DNA from: Pelagerythrobacter marinus
GTDB lineage: Bacteria; Pseudomonadota; Alphaproteobacteria; Sphingomonadales; Sphingomonadaceae
Assembly: GCF_009827515.1 (NCBI RefSeq)
Contig: NZ_WTYO01000001.1
Span: 477,501 to 541,500 of the forward strand
DNA length: 64,000 nt
Direction of reading: 5' to 3'
A program made the position numbers and the translations under genes. How positions within the stretch are numbered: the stretch's first letter is position 1; the number at the start of each line of letters is the position of its first letter. This document shows, piece after piece, positions 16,750 through 25,723 of this stretch. The notes under the pieces were generated by a model. It did not search any database, was not told the origin of the DNA, and saw nothing but the letters and a program-made list of their open reading frames with translations.

Positions 16750-19266
16750 ATGGCCGAACCCTCTACAACCGAATACTTTCGCTACCGCATTCGTCGCGAC
16801 GCCTCGGGCGCGCTGAACTGGCTCGCGACGAGCTGGCGCGAAAGGCGCTGGTTCCGCTGGGGAGCGGTCGCGCTGGGCGCGCTGCTGGTGCTGTGGCTGG
16901 CTGTCTGGGCCCTGCTGGCGCGCGGGCTGCCCGATGCGGAGATGCTGCTTGAATACGAACCGCCGCTGCCGACGATGGTGCGCGCGGCCGACGGGGAGAT
17001 CGTCCATTCCTACGCACGCGAACGGCGGGTGCAGTTGCAATATGCCGATTTCCCCGAGACCCTGATCGAGGCCTACCTTGCGGCCGAGGACAAGACCTTC
17101 TTCAGCCACGGCGGCATCGACATCGGCGGCCTGACCGGGGCCGTGATCGACTATGTCAGCAAGCTGGGATCCGGCGAACGCGCGGTGGGCGGTTCCACCA
17201 TCACCCAGCAGGTGGCGAAGAACATCCTGCTGTCGAACGAGTATTCGATCACTCGCAAGCTCAAGGAAATGATCCTGGCCCGGCGGATCGAGGGCGCGCT
17301 GACCAAGGAGCAGATCCTCGAGCTCTACCTGAACGAGATCCCGCTGGGGCGGCGCAGCTTCGGCGTCCAGGCAGCGTCGCGGGCCTATTTCGACAAGGAC
17401 GTGGGCGAGCTGGCGCTGCACGAGATGGCGTTCCTGGCGATCCTGCCCAAGGCGCCCGAGCGTTACGGGCGCAGCCAGCATCACGACCTGGCGCTGGCGC
17501 GGCGCAACTTCGTGCTCGACCAGATGGCGGCCAACGACTTCATTACCGAGGCGCAGGCGGCCGAGGCGCAGGCGCAGCCGCTGGGCCTGCAGCCCAGCCG
17601 GGCGCAGTACAGTTCCGCCGATGCCGGCTATTTCTTCGAGGAAGTGCGCCGCCAGCTGATCGAGGATTTCGGCGAGAACGCCGAAGACGGGCCGAACAGC
17701 GTCTATGCCGGCGGCCTGTGGGTGCGCACCTCGCTCGATCCGGAAATGCAGGCGGCGGCGCGCGACGCGCTGCGCGGCGGCATGATCCGCTATCACGGCA
17801 ACCGGGGCTGGCCCGGACCGGTGGCCACGATCGATCCGGACAACGGCGAGCTGATCGCGCAGCTGCGCTCCTCCAACCTCGGCATCAATTACCGCGGCTG
17901 GCGGATCGGCGTCGTCACGGCGCGCAGCGGATCGTCGGCCACGATCGGCCTGACCAATGGCGAGAGCCACCCGCTGTCCGGCTTTCCCGACGCGCTGAAG
18001 GTCGGCGACGTCGTGGCGGTGGAGAAGGCCGGGGCCGGTTATCGCCTGCGCTCGGTGCCGGAAGTTTCCGGCGGCTTCGTGGCGATGGACCCCCTGACCG
18101 GGCGTGTTCTGGCAATGCAGGGCGGGTTCGACAGCCGGCTGGGCGATTTCAACCGCGCCACCCAGGCCGAACGCCAGCCGGGCTCGACGATCAAGCCCTT
18201 CGTCTATGCGACTGGCCTCGACCACGGGATGACGCCGGCCTCGCAGGTGCCGGACCAGACGTTCTGCTATTACCAGGGCGCACGCCTGGGTGAAAAGTGC
18301 TTCCGCAACTTTGGCGGCGGCGGGGGCGGCGTCCACACGATGCGCTGGGGGCTGGAGCAGAGCCGCAACCTGATGACGGTGCATATCGCGATGGACGCGG
18401 GCATGCCGCAGGTCATCAGGACCTTCGAGCGGGTCGGCATCGGCAGTTACGAACCTTATCCCGCCTTCGCGCTGGGGGCGGGGGACACGACTGTCCTCAA
18501 GATGGTCAACGCCTATGCGGCGCTGGCCAACCACGGGCGCCAGAACGCGCCGACGGTGATCGATTACGTGCAGGACCGGCGCGGCAAGGTCATCTGGCGG
18601 GCGGATCGCCGGCCCTGCGACCGGTGCAACATGCCCGAATGGGACGGGAAGCCGATGCCGCGCGCGGGGCTGAGCGGCAAGCAGGTGATGGACCCGCGCA
18701 CCGCCTACCAGGTCGTTCACATGCTGCAGGGCGTCGTCACCCGCGGCACCGCGGTGCGGCTGCGCGATCTCGGCCTGCCGCTGTTCGGGAAGACGGGCAC
18801 GACGACGGGCCCCACCAATGCCTGGTTCGTGGGCGGCTCGCCCGAGGTCGTGGCGGGCGTCTATCTCGGCTTCGACCAGCCGCGCAACATGGGCGGGTGG
18901 GTCCAGGGCGGCAACACGGCGGCCCCGATGTTCAAGGATTTCGTCCGCAAAACGCGGGCGCGGTGGTCCGACGATCCCTTCGTCGCGCCCGCGGGGATAC
19001 GCATGGTGCGGATCGATCGCCGTTCCGGCAAGCGCGTGCTCGACGGCTGGCCGAGCGACGATCCGCGCGCGGCGATCATCTGGGAGGCGTTCAAGCCCGA
19101 TACCGAGCCGCCGCGGCGCACCCGGGCCGACGCGATCGAGGCCAAGCGGCGCGAGATCCTGGAACTGATCCGGCGCGGGCAGTCGGCCGGGCAATCCGCC
19201 GGCCCCGGGGCGGGCGATCACAACGAGCCGTCCGATTTCGTCGAGGACCAGGGCGGCATCTATTGA
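16750..19266 (+). CDS. mrcA: Penicillin-binding protein 1A, bifunctional transglycosylase/transpeptidase
   Basis: An 838-residue class A PBP starting at ATG 16750 (AEPSTTEYFRYRIRRD). A cytoplasmic segment is followed by one transmembrane helix at about 36-58. The GT51 domain carries the catalytic Glu113 in AAEDKTFFSHGG and then STITQQVAKN. The transpeptidase domain has Ser479-Thr-Ile-Lys482 (SxxK), Ser538-Arg-Asn540 (SxN) and Lys681-Thr-Gly (KTG). It polymerises lipid II and cross-links the glycan in the periplasm. TAGAGA at 16734-16739 is only 10 bases before the ATG, hinting at a near-leaderless transcript, although no good -35 is seen. The tail is Gly/Asp-rich. Confidence 0.96.
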   Translation: MAEPSTTEYFRYRIRRDASGALNWLATSWRERRWFRWGAVALGALLVLWLAVWALLARGLPDAEMLLEYEPPLPTMVRAADGEIVHSYARERRVQLQYADFPETLIEAYLAAEDKTFFSHGGIDIGGLTGAVIDYVSKLGSGERAVGGSTITQQVAKNILLSNEYSITRKLKEMILARRIEGALTKEQILELYLNEIPLGRRSFGVQAASRAYFDKDVGELALHEMAFLAILPKAPERYGRSQHHDLALARRNFVLDQMAANDFITEAQAAEAQAQPLGLQPSRAQYSSADAGYFFEEVRRQLIEDFGENAEDGPNSVYAGGLWVRTSLDPEMQAAARDALRGGMIRYHGNRGWPGPVATIDPDNGELIAQLRSSNLGINYRGWRIGVVTARSGSSATIGLTNGESHPLSGFPDALKVGDVVAVEKAGAGYRLRSVPEVSGGFVAMDPLTGRVLAMQGGFDSRLGDFNRATQAERQPGSTIKPFVYATGLDHGMTPASQVPDQTFCYYQGARLGEKCFRNFGGGGGGVHTMRWGLEQSRNLMTVHIAMDAGMPQVIRTFERVGIGSYEPYPAFALGAGDTTVLKMVNAYAALANHGRQNAPTVIDYVQDRRGKVIWRADRRPCDRCNMPEWDGKPMPRAGLSGKQVMDPRTAYQVVHMLQGVVTRGTAVRLRDLGLPLFGKTGTTTGPTNAWFVGGSPEVVAGVYLGFDQPRNMGGWVQGGNTAAPMFKDFVRKTRARWSDDPFVAPAGIRMVRIDRRSGKRVLDGWPSDDPRAAIIWEAFKPDTEPPRRTRADAIEAKRREILELIRRGQSAGQSAGPGAGDHNEPSDFVEDQGGIY

Positions 19267-19306
19267 GGCCGCGCCGATCCGCGCCCGGCCGGCAGGGAGA
19301 GACGAC

Positions 19307-19846
19307 ATGCGCAAGGTGCTGATCGCCGCAATCCTGGCGGTTTTCTGCGCGGCGCCGGCGGCGGCCGAGCTTCCGGTCGGTGCGAAGGCGCCGGCATTCA
19401 CGACGCGGGCCGCGCTCGGCGGCGAGGCGATGGCGTTCAGCCTGCGCGCCGCGCTCGCCCGGGGGCCGGTCGTCCTCTATTTCTACCCCAAGGCCTTCAC
19501 CAGGGGGTGCACGCTCGAAGCGCGCCAGTTTGCCGAGGCGTCCGAAGCTTTCTCCGCCGCCGGCGCGACGGTGATCGGCATGTCGGCCGACGACCTGGAA
19601 ACGCTGAAGCGGTTTTCGACCGAGGAATGCCGCGATCGCTTTGCCGTCGGCGTCGCCACCCCGCAGATCGTGCGCGCATACGACGTTGCGCTGCAGCGCG
19701 AGGGCCGCGACACCGGGCTGACGCAGCGCGTCAGCTACGTCATCGATCGCAGCGGCCGTATCGCCTTCGTCCACTCGGATGCCGATTACCGCGATCACGT
19801 TCGCCTGACCCTCTCCGCGGTGCGCAGGCTGGCCGCCGGCGATTGA
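19307..19846 (+). CDS. Exported peroxiredoxin (AhpC/Bcp type)
   Basis: A 179-residue protein with a clear signal peptide (MRKVLIAAILAVFCAAPAAA, cut after Ala20), so it works in the periplasm. The peroxidatic Cys68 lies in PKAFTRGC, matching the PxxxTxxC signature of thiol peroxidases. A second Cys108 (STEEC) is a possible resolving residue. The canonical DFTPGC of Bcp is altered to AFTRGC. Family members reduce hydrogen or organic peroxides. The gene follows PBP1A by 40 bases, with GGGAGAGACGAC in front of the start as a ribosome site. Confidence 0.88.
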   Translation: MRKVLIAAILAVFCAAPAAAELPVGAKAPAFTTRAALGGEAMAFSLRAALARGPVVLYFYPKAFTRGCTLEARQFAEASEAFSAAGATVIGMSADDLETLKRFSTEECRDRFAVGVATPQIVRAYDVALQREGRDTGLTQRVSYVIDRSGRIAFVHSDADYRDHVRLTLSAVRRLAAGD

Positions 19847-19917
19847 GGCGGCACCCTTTCCCAATCGGGCGCGCTCGGCTAAGCGGGCGGCCAAATTCCT
19901 GATCGGAGAAGAAATTC

Positions 19918-21045
19918 ATGCGTGCCGAGGGGCAGGCCCATATCGACCGTATCGATGCCGCGCTCGCGCTCGTCCGCCAGTCGCTCGACTGGGACCGCGC
20001 CCTGCGCCGGCTCGACGAACTGAGCGCGCGCGTGCAGGACCCGACCTTGTGGGACGACCCGAAGGAAGCGCAGGCGATCACGCGCGAACAGAAGCGCCTC
20101 GAGGACGCCGTGCGCACCGTGCGCGAGATCGAGAGCGAGAAGAGCGATGCGATCGAATTCGTCGAGATGGGCGAGGCGGAAGGCGACGACGACGTCGTTG
20201 CCGACGGCCTGGCGAGCCTCGAGAAGCTGGCCGAAAGGGCAGATGCCGACAAGGTCCAGGCCCTGCTGGCGGGCGAGGCCGATGCCAACGACACCTATCT
20301 GGAAATCCACGCCGGGGCCGGCGGCACCGAGAGCCAGGACTGGGCGGAAATGCTGCTGCGCATGTATGCCCGCTGGGCCGAGCGGCGCGGGTTCAAGGTC
20401 GAGACCGTCGAATACCAGGCGGGCGAGCAGGCCGGGATCAAGAGCGCGACCCTGCTGCTGAAGGGCGAGAACGCCTATGGCTATGCGAAGACCGAGAGCG
20501 GGGTCCACCGGCTGGTCCGCATCAGCCCCTACGACAGCGCGGCGCGGCGGCACACCAGCTTCAGCTCGGTCTGGGTCTATCCGGTGATCGACGACAATAT
20601 CGCGATCGAGATCAATCCCGCCGACCTCAAGATCGACACCTACCGCGCCAGCGGCGCCGGCGGGCAGCACGTCAATACGACCGACTCGGCCGTGCGGATC
20701 ACCCACGTGCCGAGCGGCATCGTGGTCGCGAGCCAGAACGACCGCAGCCAGCACAAGAACCGCGACACGGCGATGAACATGCTGCGCGCCCGCCTTTACG
20801 AGGAGGAGCTGCGCAAGCGCGAGGAGGCCGCCAGCGCCGAACACGCGAGCAAGAGCGACATCGGCTGGGGCCACCAGATCCGCAGCTACGTCCTCCAGCC
20901 CTACCAGATGGTCAAGGACCTGCGCACGGGCGTGACCTCCACCTCGCCCGACGACGTGCTCGACGGGGCGCTCGACCCGTTCATCTCGGCCGCGCTGGCC
21001 CAGCGGGTCACCGGCGAGGCGGTCGAGGTCGAGGACGTCGACTGA
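19918..21045 (+). CDS. prfB: Peptide chain release factor 2 (RF2)
   Basis: A 375-residue release factor for UGA and UAA codons. The peptidyl-transferase motif GGQ is at 248-250 ([14 protein letters not shown]). The codon-reading loop reads Ser203-Pro-Tyr205 where E. coli has SPF; SPY is, as I recall, common in alphaproteobacteria. The N-terminus aligns with E. coli RF2 from about its residue 25 and the whole gene is in one frame, so there is no programmed +1 frameshift. GGAG lies before ATG 19918. A weak promoter (TTTCCC 19857-19862, 17 bases, TAAGCG 19880-19885) is possible. Confidence 0.97.
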   Translation: MRAEGQAHIDRIDAALALVRQSLDWDRALRRLDELSARVQDPTLWDDPKEAQAITREQKRLEDAVRTVREIESEKSDAIEFVEMGEAEGDDDVVADGLASLEKLAERADADKVQALLAGEADANDTYLEIHAGAGGTESQDWAEMLLRMYARWAERRGFKVETVEYQAGEQAGIKSATLLLKGENAYGYAKTESGVHRLVRISPYDSAARRHTSFSSVWVYPVIDDNIAIEINPADLKIDTYRASGAGGQHVNTTDSAVRITHVPSGIVVASQNDRSQHKNRDTAMNMLRARLYEEELRKREEAASAEHASKSDIGWGHQIRSYVLQPYQMVKDLRTGVTSTSPDDVLDGALDPFISAALAQRVTGEAVEVEDVD

Positions 21046-21067
21046 CAGTCCGCCATGCCGAAGGTTT

Positions 21068-21096
21068 TTGCCACCCGCGCCGCGGCGCGCTAGGTC
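21068..21096 (+). promoter_or_regulatory. Candidate promoter of the lipoprotein methyltransferase
   Basis: TTGCCA (21068-21073), a 17-base spacer, then TAGGTC (21091-21096). The ATG at 21105 falls within two or three bases of the expected transcription start, and no ribosome site is visible, so the mRNA may be leaderless. Confidence 0.45.
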
Positions 21097-21104
21097 CCGG
21101 GATC

Positions 21105-21848
21105 ATGCGGAAGCTCCTGCCTCTTCTGTGCGGCGCCACGCTGCTGGCCCTGGCAGGCTGCGAGCCCGTCGATTCCGACCGGCCGGAAACGGCGCAGCCG
21201 TTCCCCACGCCCGACCGGCCGGTGTCCGAACTGGGCGGCAACCAGTTTTCCACCGAGACGGCGCGCGACAGCGTCGGCGAAGCGCGCAAGGTCATGGACC
21301 TGGCGGAGATATCGCCGGGGATGAGCGTGGCCGACATCGGCGCGGGCGAAGGCTATTACACGGTGCGCCTGGCGGGCCGCGTTGGGGAGGACGGGCGCGT
21401 CCTCGCCCAGGATATCGACCGCGAGGCGCTCGACCGGCTGGCGCTGCGGGTCGAGCGGCAGCGGCTCGACAATGTGTCGATCAAGCTGGGGGCGGGGGAC
21501 GATCCCAAGCTGCCGCCGGCGAGCTTCGATCGCGTCTTCATGGTGCACATGTATCACGAGGTGCGCGAACCCTACGCCTTCCTGTGGCGGTTGTGGCCGG
21601 CGCTGCGCGAAGGCGGGCGGGTGATCGTGGTCGACGTCAACCGTCCGGCCGACCAGCACGGGATAGAGCCCCTGCTGCTTGCCTGCGAATTCAAGGCCGT
21701 AGGGTTCGAGCTCGACACGTTTCACGACGCGCCGGAGCTGGCCGGGTACTATGCACAGTTCAAGCGGGCCGCTAAGAGGCCCGAACCGGAAGAGATCAAG
21801 CCGTGCCGCGGATCGGCGGGGCAGGGTAATGGAAACGCGGCCCGGTAG
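21105..21848 (+). CDS. Putative lipoprotein with a class I SAM methyltransferase domain
   Basis: A 247-residue protein. The N-terminus MRKLLPLLCGATLLALAGC is a lipoprotein signal peptide with lipobox Leu16-Ala-Gly-Cys19. After a Pro-rich linker comes a Rossmann-type methyltransferase fold: VADIGAGEGYYTVRLAG is the SAM-binding motif I, AQDID the following acidic motif, FDRVFMVHMYHEV a later motif, and GGRVIVVDVNRP motif IV-like. Export of a SAM-dependent enzyme is odd because SAM is cytoplasmic, so it may bind another ligand, or the signal may serve as an anchor. The C-terminal 25 residues are charged and disordered. The substrate is unknown. It follows prfB with its own likely promoter. Confidence 0.75.
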   Translation: MRKLLPLLCGATLLALAGCEPVDSDRPETAQPFPTPDRPVSELGGNQFSTETARDSVGEARKVMDLAEISPGMSVADIGAGEGYYTVRLAGRVGEDGRVLAQDIDREALDRLALRVERQRLDNVSIKLGAGDDPKLPPASFDRVFMVHMYHEVREPYAFLWRLWPALREGGRVIVVDVNRPADQHGIEPLLLACEFKAVGFELDTFHDAPELAGYYAQFKRAAKRPEPEEIKPCRGSAGQGNGNAAR

Positions 21849-21872
21849 GCCGCTACGAGGATAACAGGTTCA

Positions 21873-23279
21873 ATGGCATTCAAGGGGCTCAGCCCGATAG
21901 TTTACGGCGGACGCGAGGTCTGGCCGCTGATCGAAGGCGGCAAGGGCGTTTCGGCGACCAATCACATGAGTTCGGGGGCCTGGGCTGCGGCCGGCGGCAT
22001 CGGCACCGTCAGCGCGGTCAACGCCGACAGCTACGATGCCGAAGGCAAGATCGTGCCGCAGGTCTATGACCAGCTTACGCGCAAGGAGCGCCACGAGCAG
22101 CTGATCCGCTACGCCATCGACGGCGCGACGGAACAGGTGCGCCGCGCCTACGACGTCGCCGGCGGCAAGGGCGCGATCAACATCAACGTCCTGTGGGAAA
22201 TGGGCGGCGCGCAACAGGTGCTGGAAGGCGTGCTGGAGCGGACCCGCGGCCTCGTCACCGGCGTCACCTGCGGGGCGGGCATGCCCTACAAGCTGGCCGA
22301 GATCGCGGCGCGTTTCAACGTCAGTTACCTGCCGATCATCAGTTCCGCCCGGGCCTTTCGCGCGCTGTGGAAGCGCAGCTATCACAAGGTGAGCGAGCTG
22401 ATGGCCGCCGTGGTCTACGAAGACCCCTGGCTCGCCGGCGGGCACAACGGCCTTTCCAACGCCGAAGACCCGACCCGGCCCGAAGATCCCTATCCCCGCG
22501 TCAAGGCGCTGCGCGAGACGATGCGCAAGGAAGGCGTGTCGGAAGACGTGCCGATCGTCATGGCCGGCGGTGTCTGGTTCCTGCGCGAGTGGGAGAACTG
22601 GATCGACAACCCCGAACTGGGCAAGATCGCCTTCCAGTTCGGCACCCGTCCGCTGCTGACGGAAGAAAGCCCGATCCCGCAGCAGTGGAAGGACATGCTG
22701 CGCACGCTGGAGCCGGGCGACGTGCTGCTGCACAAGTTCTCGCCCACCGGTTTCTATTCCTCCGCGGTCAAGAACCCGTTCCTGTGGGATCTCATCCACC
22801 GCAGCGAACGGCAGGTCCCCTATTCGAAGGTCGAGGCCGGCGAACACACGGTCCAGCTCGATGTCGGGGTGAAGGGCAAGAACTTCTGGGTGACGCCCAA
22901 GGATCGCGACCGGGCCCGCGGCTGGGCGGCGGAAGGCTATACCGAGGCGTTGAAGACCCCCGACGACACGGTCGTCTTCGTGACGCCCGAAAGCCGTGCC
23001 GAGATCCGCAAGGACCAGGCCGACTGCATGGGCTGCCTGTCGCACTGCGGGTTCTCGTCGTGGAAGGACCACGACGACTATACCACCGGGCGCCTGGCCG
23101 ATCCGCGCAGTTTCTGCATCCAGAAGACGCTGCAGGACATCGCGCACGGCGGCGACGTGCAGCAGAATCTCGCCTTCGCCGGGCACGCGGCCTACCGCTT
23201 CAAGCAGGACCCGTTCTATTCGAACAACTTCACCCCGACGGTGAAGCAGCTAGTCGATCGCATCCTGACCGGGGATTGA
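21873..23279 (+). CDS. Nitronate monooxygenase-like flavin oxidoreductase
   Basis: A 468-residue protein. The TIM-barrel elements ATNHMSSGAWAAAGGIGTVS, GVTCGAGMPYKL and IVMAGGVWFLREW followed by FQFGTRPLLTEES match FMN-dependent nitronate monooxygenases (2-nitropropane dioxygenase family). It is longer than the roughly 320-residue class I enzymes. The extra C-terminal part carries a Cys cluster, DCMGCLSHCGFSSW, which looks like a metal or disulfide site. The substrate (nitronate or another) is unknown. An ATG at 21873 follows ACGAGGATAACAGG. It sits 24 bases after the methyltransferase gene and may share its transcript. Confidence 0.8.
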   Translation: MAFKGLSPIVYGGREVWPLIEGGKGVSATNHMSSGAWAAAGGIGTVSAVNADSYDAEGKIVPQVYDQLTRKERHEQLIRYAIDGATEQVRRAYDVAGGKGAININVLWEMGGAQQVLEGVLERTRGLVTGVTCGAGMPYKLAEIAARFNVSYLPIISSARAFRALWKRSYHKVSELMAAVVYEDPWLAGGHNGLSNAEDPTRPEDPYPRVKALRETMRKEGVSEDVPIVMAGGVWFLREWENWIDNPELGKIAFQFGTRPLLTEESPIPQQWKDMLRTLEPGDVLLHKFSPTGFYSSAVKNPFLWDLIHRSERQVPYSKVEAGEHTVQLDVGVKGKNFWVTPKDRDRARGWAAEGYTEALKTPDDTVVFVTPESRAEIRKDQADCMGCLSHCGFSSWKDHDDYTTGRLADPRSFCIQKTLQDIAHGGDVQQNLAFAGHAAYRFKQDPFYSNNFTPTVKQLVDRILTGD

Positions 23280-23294
23280 TCGGCGGGCGAGCGA

Positions 23295-24599
23295 TCAGGC
23301 GGCGGGGTCGCGATGGCGCGACGCATCGAGCCCCGCCCGCTCTTCCTCCTCGCTCACCCGCATGGGCACGACCAGGCTGACCATGAGCGCCGCGATCGCG
23401 GTCGCCACCGCGCTCCAGCCCGCGACAACCGCGGTTCCCAGGACCTGGGCGAGCAGTTGCGAGCCCATGGTCATGCCCTCGGCATAACCGACGCCCCCCA
23501 GCGATTCGGAAAGAAACAGGCCCAGCAGTACCGAGCCGATCGCGGCCCCTGCGCCGTGGACGGCGAAGACGCCCAGCGTATCGTCGATCGCCAGCCGGTC
23601 GCGCACGAGGATCGCGACACCGCGGCCCGCGACGGCGGCAAGGGCGCCCAGGACGATCGCTGCGCCCGGCGATACGAAACCCGAAGCCGGCGTAGCGGCC
23701 GCCAGGCCGGCAAGCACGCCCTTCGCCCATCCCGAAACGGTCGTGCGGCCGGTCGCCAGCCGTTCCTGCCCCAGCCAGGCGAGCGCGCCGGCGCAGGCGG
23801 CGAGGTGCGCGTTGAGCATCGCGCTCGACGCATCGTCGGTTGCGGCCAGCGCGCTCCCTCCGTTGAGGACGAGCCACGCGATCCACATCGTGCCGGCCCC
23901 GGCGGCGACGAGTTCGGGGCGCGCGTCGAACGCGTCCCCCGCCTGCAGGCCGGCGCGCCGGCCGAGCAGGAGCGCCACGACCAGCGCGGAGACGCCCGCG
24001 GTCACGTGCATCGTCAGGCCGCCGGCGAAATCGAGCGTTCCCAGCGTACTGGCGATCCAGCCGCCACCCCAGAGCCAGTGCGTCACCGGCGCCTGGACCA
24101 GCAGCGACCAGAGGCCGGCAAAGGCGATCACCCATCCCAGCCGTGCGCGTCCGGCCCAGCTGCCCGCCATCAGGCAGGCCGCGATGACCGGGAAAAGCAT
24201 CTGGAACAGGACGAAGGCGCTTTCCGGCAGCAGCGTGCCCGGCCGCACGTTGCCCAGGTTGGCCAGCATCCAGTGCGCGTGGTTGCCCAGCCAGCCCAGC
24301 GTCACCGGGCCGAAGGCGAGCGTGTAGCCGATCGTGACCCAGGCGAGCGATACCATGGCCGCGATCGCGCCGACCTGGAGCGCGATCGAGGCGGCGGCAT
24401 GGGGCGGCGTACGGCCGGCGTAATAGAGTGCAAGGCCGGGCAATGCGGCGAGCAGGGCGATCGCTGCCGCGGCCAGGATCCAGGCCGTGTCGCCCCCGTC
24501 GTTGGCGGCGAGCTGCACCAGTTCCTGCGCGCTTGCCGGCGCGGCCGCGAGGGCGACGACGAGGAGGGCCAGGGCCTTGGCGGTCACGCCTGCGCGCAT
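23295..24599 (-). CDS. Ammonium transporter-like protein (Amt/Rh family)
   Basis: A 434-residue membrane protein with a signal-like N-terminus (to about Ala24) and about eleven helices. Aligned with E. coli AmtB, the key pore residues are Asp190 (D160), His198 (H168), Ser249 (S219), Phe136 (F107) and His348 (H318). The second gate phenylalanine (F215) is replaced by Leu245 in VLNGGSA. Start ATG 24599 is chosen over upstream ATGs because it opens the signal peptide. No glnK lies next to it, although glnK usually accompanies amtB. It follows a 2-hydroxyacid dehydrogenase gene by 16 bases. Ammonium transport is likely but the gate change leaves room for another substrate or a sensor role. Confidence 0.82.
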   Translation of the reverse strand: MRAGVTAKALALLVVALAAAPASAQELVQLAANDGGDTAWILAAAAIALLAALPGLALYYAGRTPPHAAASIALQVGAIAAMVSLAWVTIGYTLAFGPVTLGWLGNHAHWMLANLGNVRPGTLLPESAFVLFQMLFPVIAACLMAGSWAGRARLGWVIAFAGLWSLLVQAPVTHWLWGGGWIASTLGTLDFAGGLTMHVTAGVSALVVALLLGRRAGLQAGDAFDARPELVAAGAGTMWIAWLVLNGGSALAATDDASSAMLNAHLAACAGALAWLGQERLATGRTTVSGWAKGVLAGLAAATPASGFVSPGAAIVLGALAAVAGRGVAILVRDRLAIDDTLGVFAVHGAGAAIGSVLLGLFLSESLGGVGYAEGMTMGSQLLAQVLGTAVVAGWSAVATAIAALMVSLVVPMRVSEEEERAGLDASRHRDPAA

Positions 24600-24615
24600 C
24601 GATACCCTCCCGGCG

Positions 24616-25632
24616 TCATACCAATGCTTCGAGTACCTGGTCGGGCGGTCGGTGCCCGTCGGCCCAGAAGCGGATATTGGCGATGACTTTCTCGCCCGAA
24701 GCCTCCCGCCCCTCCACCGTCGCGCTGCCGATATGCGGCTGGGCGATAACGTTGGGCAGGGCGACCAGCCGGGCATCGACTTTCGGTTCGTGCGGGAAGA
24801 CGTCGAGGCCGGCCCCGCCGAGGTGGCCGCTTTCCAGGGCGTCGATCATGGCCTCGTAATCGACCAGCGAGGCGCGCGCCGTATTGATCAGGGCCGCGCC
24901 CGGTTTCATCAGCGCGATGCGGCGGGCATCGACCAGCCCCTGCGTCTGCGGGGTTGCCGGGCAGTGCAGGGAGACGATGTCCGCTTCGGCCAGGAGGCGG
25001 TCAAGATCTTCCTCGAAGCGGGCGCCGAACATCGTTTCGACCGCCTCGGGCAGGCGGTGGCGATTGTGATAGCGGATTTCGAGACCGAAGGCGCGGGCCC
25101 GCGAGGCCACGGCCTGTCCGATCCGCCCCATGCCCACGATGCCCAGGACCTTGCCGCCAAGCTTGCGGCCCAGCATGGCCGAGGGGGCCCAGCCGGTCCA
25201 GCGTTCGCGCCGGATCAGGGCCGTGCCTTCGCGCAGTCGGCGCGGCACACCGATGATCAGCGCCATGGTGAGATCCGCGGTGTCGTCGGTGAAGACGCCC
25301 GGGGTATTGGTGACCATGATTCTGCGCGCGGCCGCGGCGGCCAGGTCGATATGATCGGTGCCGGCACCGAAGCTGGCGATCAGGCCCAGCCGGTCGCCGG
25401 CCCCCGCGATCAGTTCCGCGTCGATCCGGTCCGTGACGGTGGGGACCAGCACGTCGCATTCGTGCATGGCGGCGGCCAGGTCGTCGCGGGACATCGGCGT
25501 GTCTTCGCGGTTGAGCCGGACGTCGAACAGCTCCTCCATCCGGGCTTCGACCGAGGGAAGGAGATGTCGTGTCACGATCACGCGCGGCTTGCCCGCGACG
25601 CGCCGGTTCGAGTCCGATCCCGCCTTTTCCAT
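24616..25632 (-). CDS. D-isomer-specific 2-hydroxyacid dehydrogenase
   Basis: A 338-residue NAD(P)-dependent enzyme. The coenzyme loop is GIVGMGRIGQA. The catalytic trio is present: Arg in LINTARASLVD, Glu in FPHEPKVD and His in QPHIGSAT. Overall it resembles the glyoxylate/hydroxypyruvate reductase branch rather than SerA, which has C-terminal ACT domains that are absent here. Substrate assignment is uncertain. The start ATG 25632 lies six bases after a likely -10 (TAGCGC), so the message may be leaderless. The ammonium transporter follows in the same direction. Confidence 0.87.
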   Translation of the reverse strand: MEKAGSDSNRRVAGKPRVIVTRHLLPSVEARMEELFDVRLNREDTPMSRDDLAAAMHECDVLVPTVTDRIDAELIAGAGDRLGLIASFGAGTDHIDLAAAAARRIMVTNTPGVFTDDTADLTMALIIGVPRRLREGTALIRRERWTGWAPSAMLGRKLGGKVLGIVGMGRIGQAVASRARAFGLEIRYHNRHRLPEAVETMFGARFEEDLDRLLAEADIVSLHCPATPQTQGLVDARRIALMKPGAALINTARASLVDYEAMIDALESGHLGGAGLDVFPHEPKVDARLVALPNVIAQPHIGSATVEGREASGEKVIANIRFWADGHRPPDQVLEALV

Positions 25633-25638
25633 GCCTTC

Positions 25639-25668
25639 GCGCTAGGACGCCGGGGGCCTCGCGGTCAA
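25639..25668 (-). promoter_or_regulatory. Candidate promoter of the hydroxyacid dehydrogenase
   Basis: Minus strand TTGACC (25668-25663), 18 bases, TAGCGC (25644-25639). The expected transcription start coincides with the A of ATG 25632, which would make the transcript leaderless. Confidence 0.45.
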
Positions 25669-25723
25669 GCGGCGTTCAAGGTCCCTTGATGACCGCCCCC
25701 GTCACGATTTATGGACGTCGCGC

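Noticed and set aside
19918-20000. Programmed +1 frameshift in prfB
   Set aside because: The gene is complete in one frame and aligns through the region where E. coli has the in-frame UGA.
20533-20535. RF2 codon-reading loop reads Ser-Pro-Tyr, not Ser-Pro-Phe
   Set aside because: At first it looked like a changed specificity loop, but SPY is, to my recollection, usual for alphaproteobacterial RF2; the surrounding sequence is normal.
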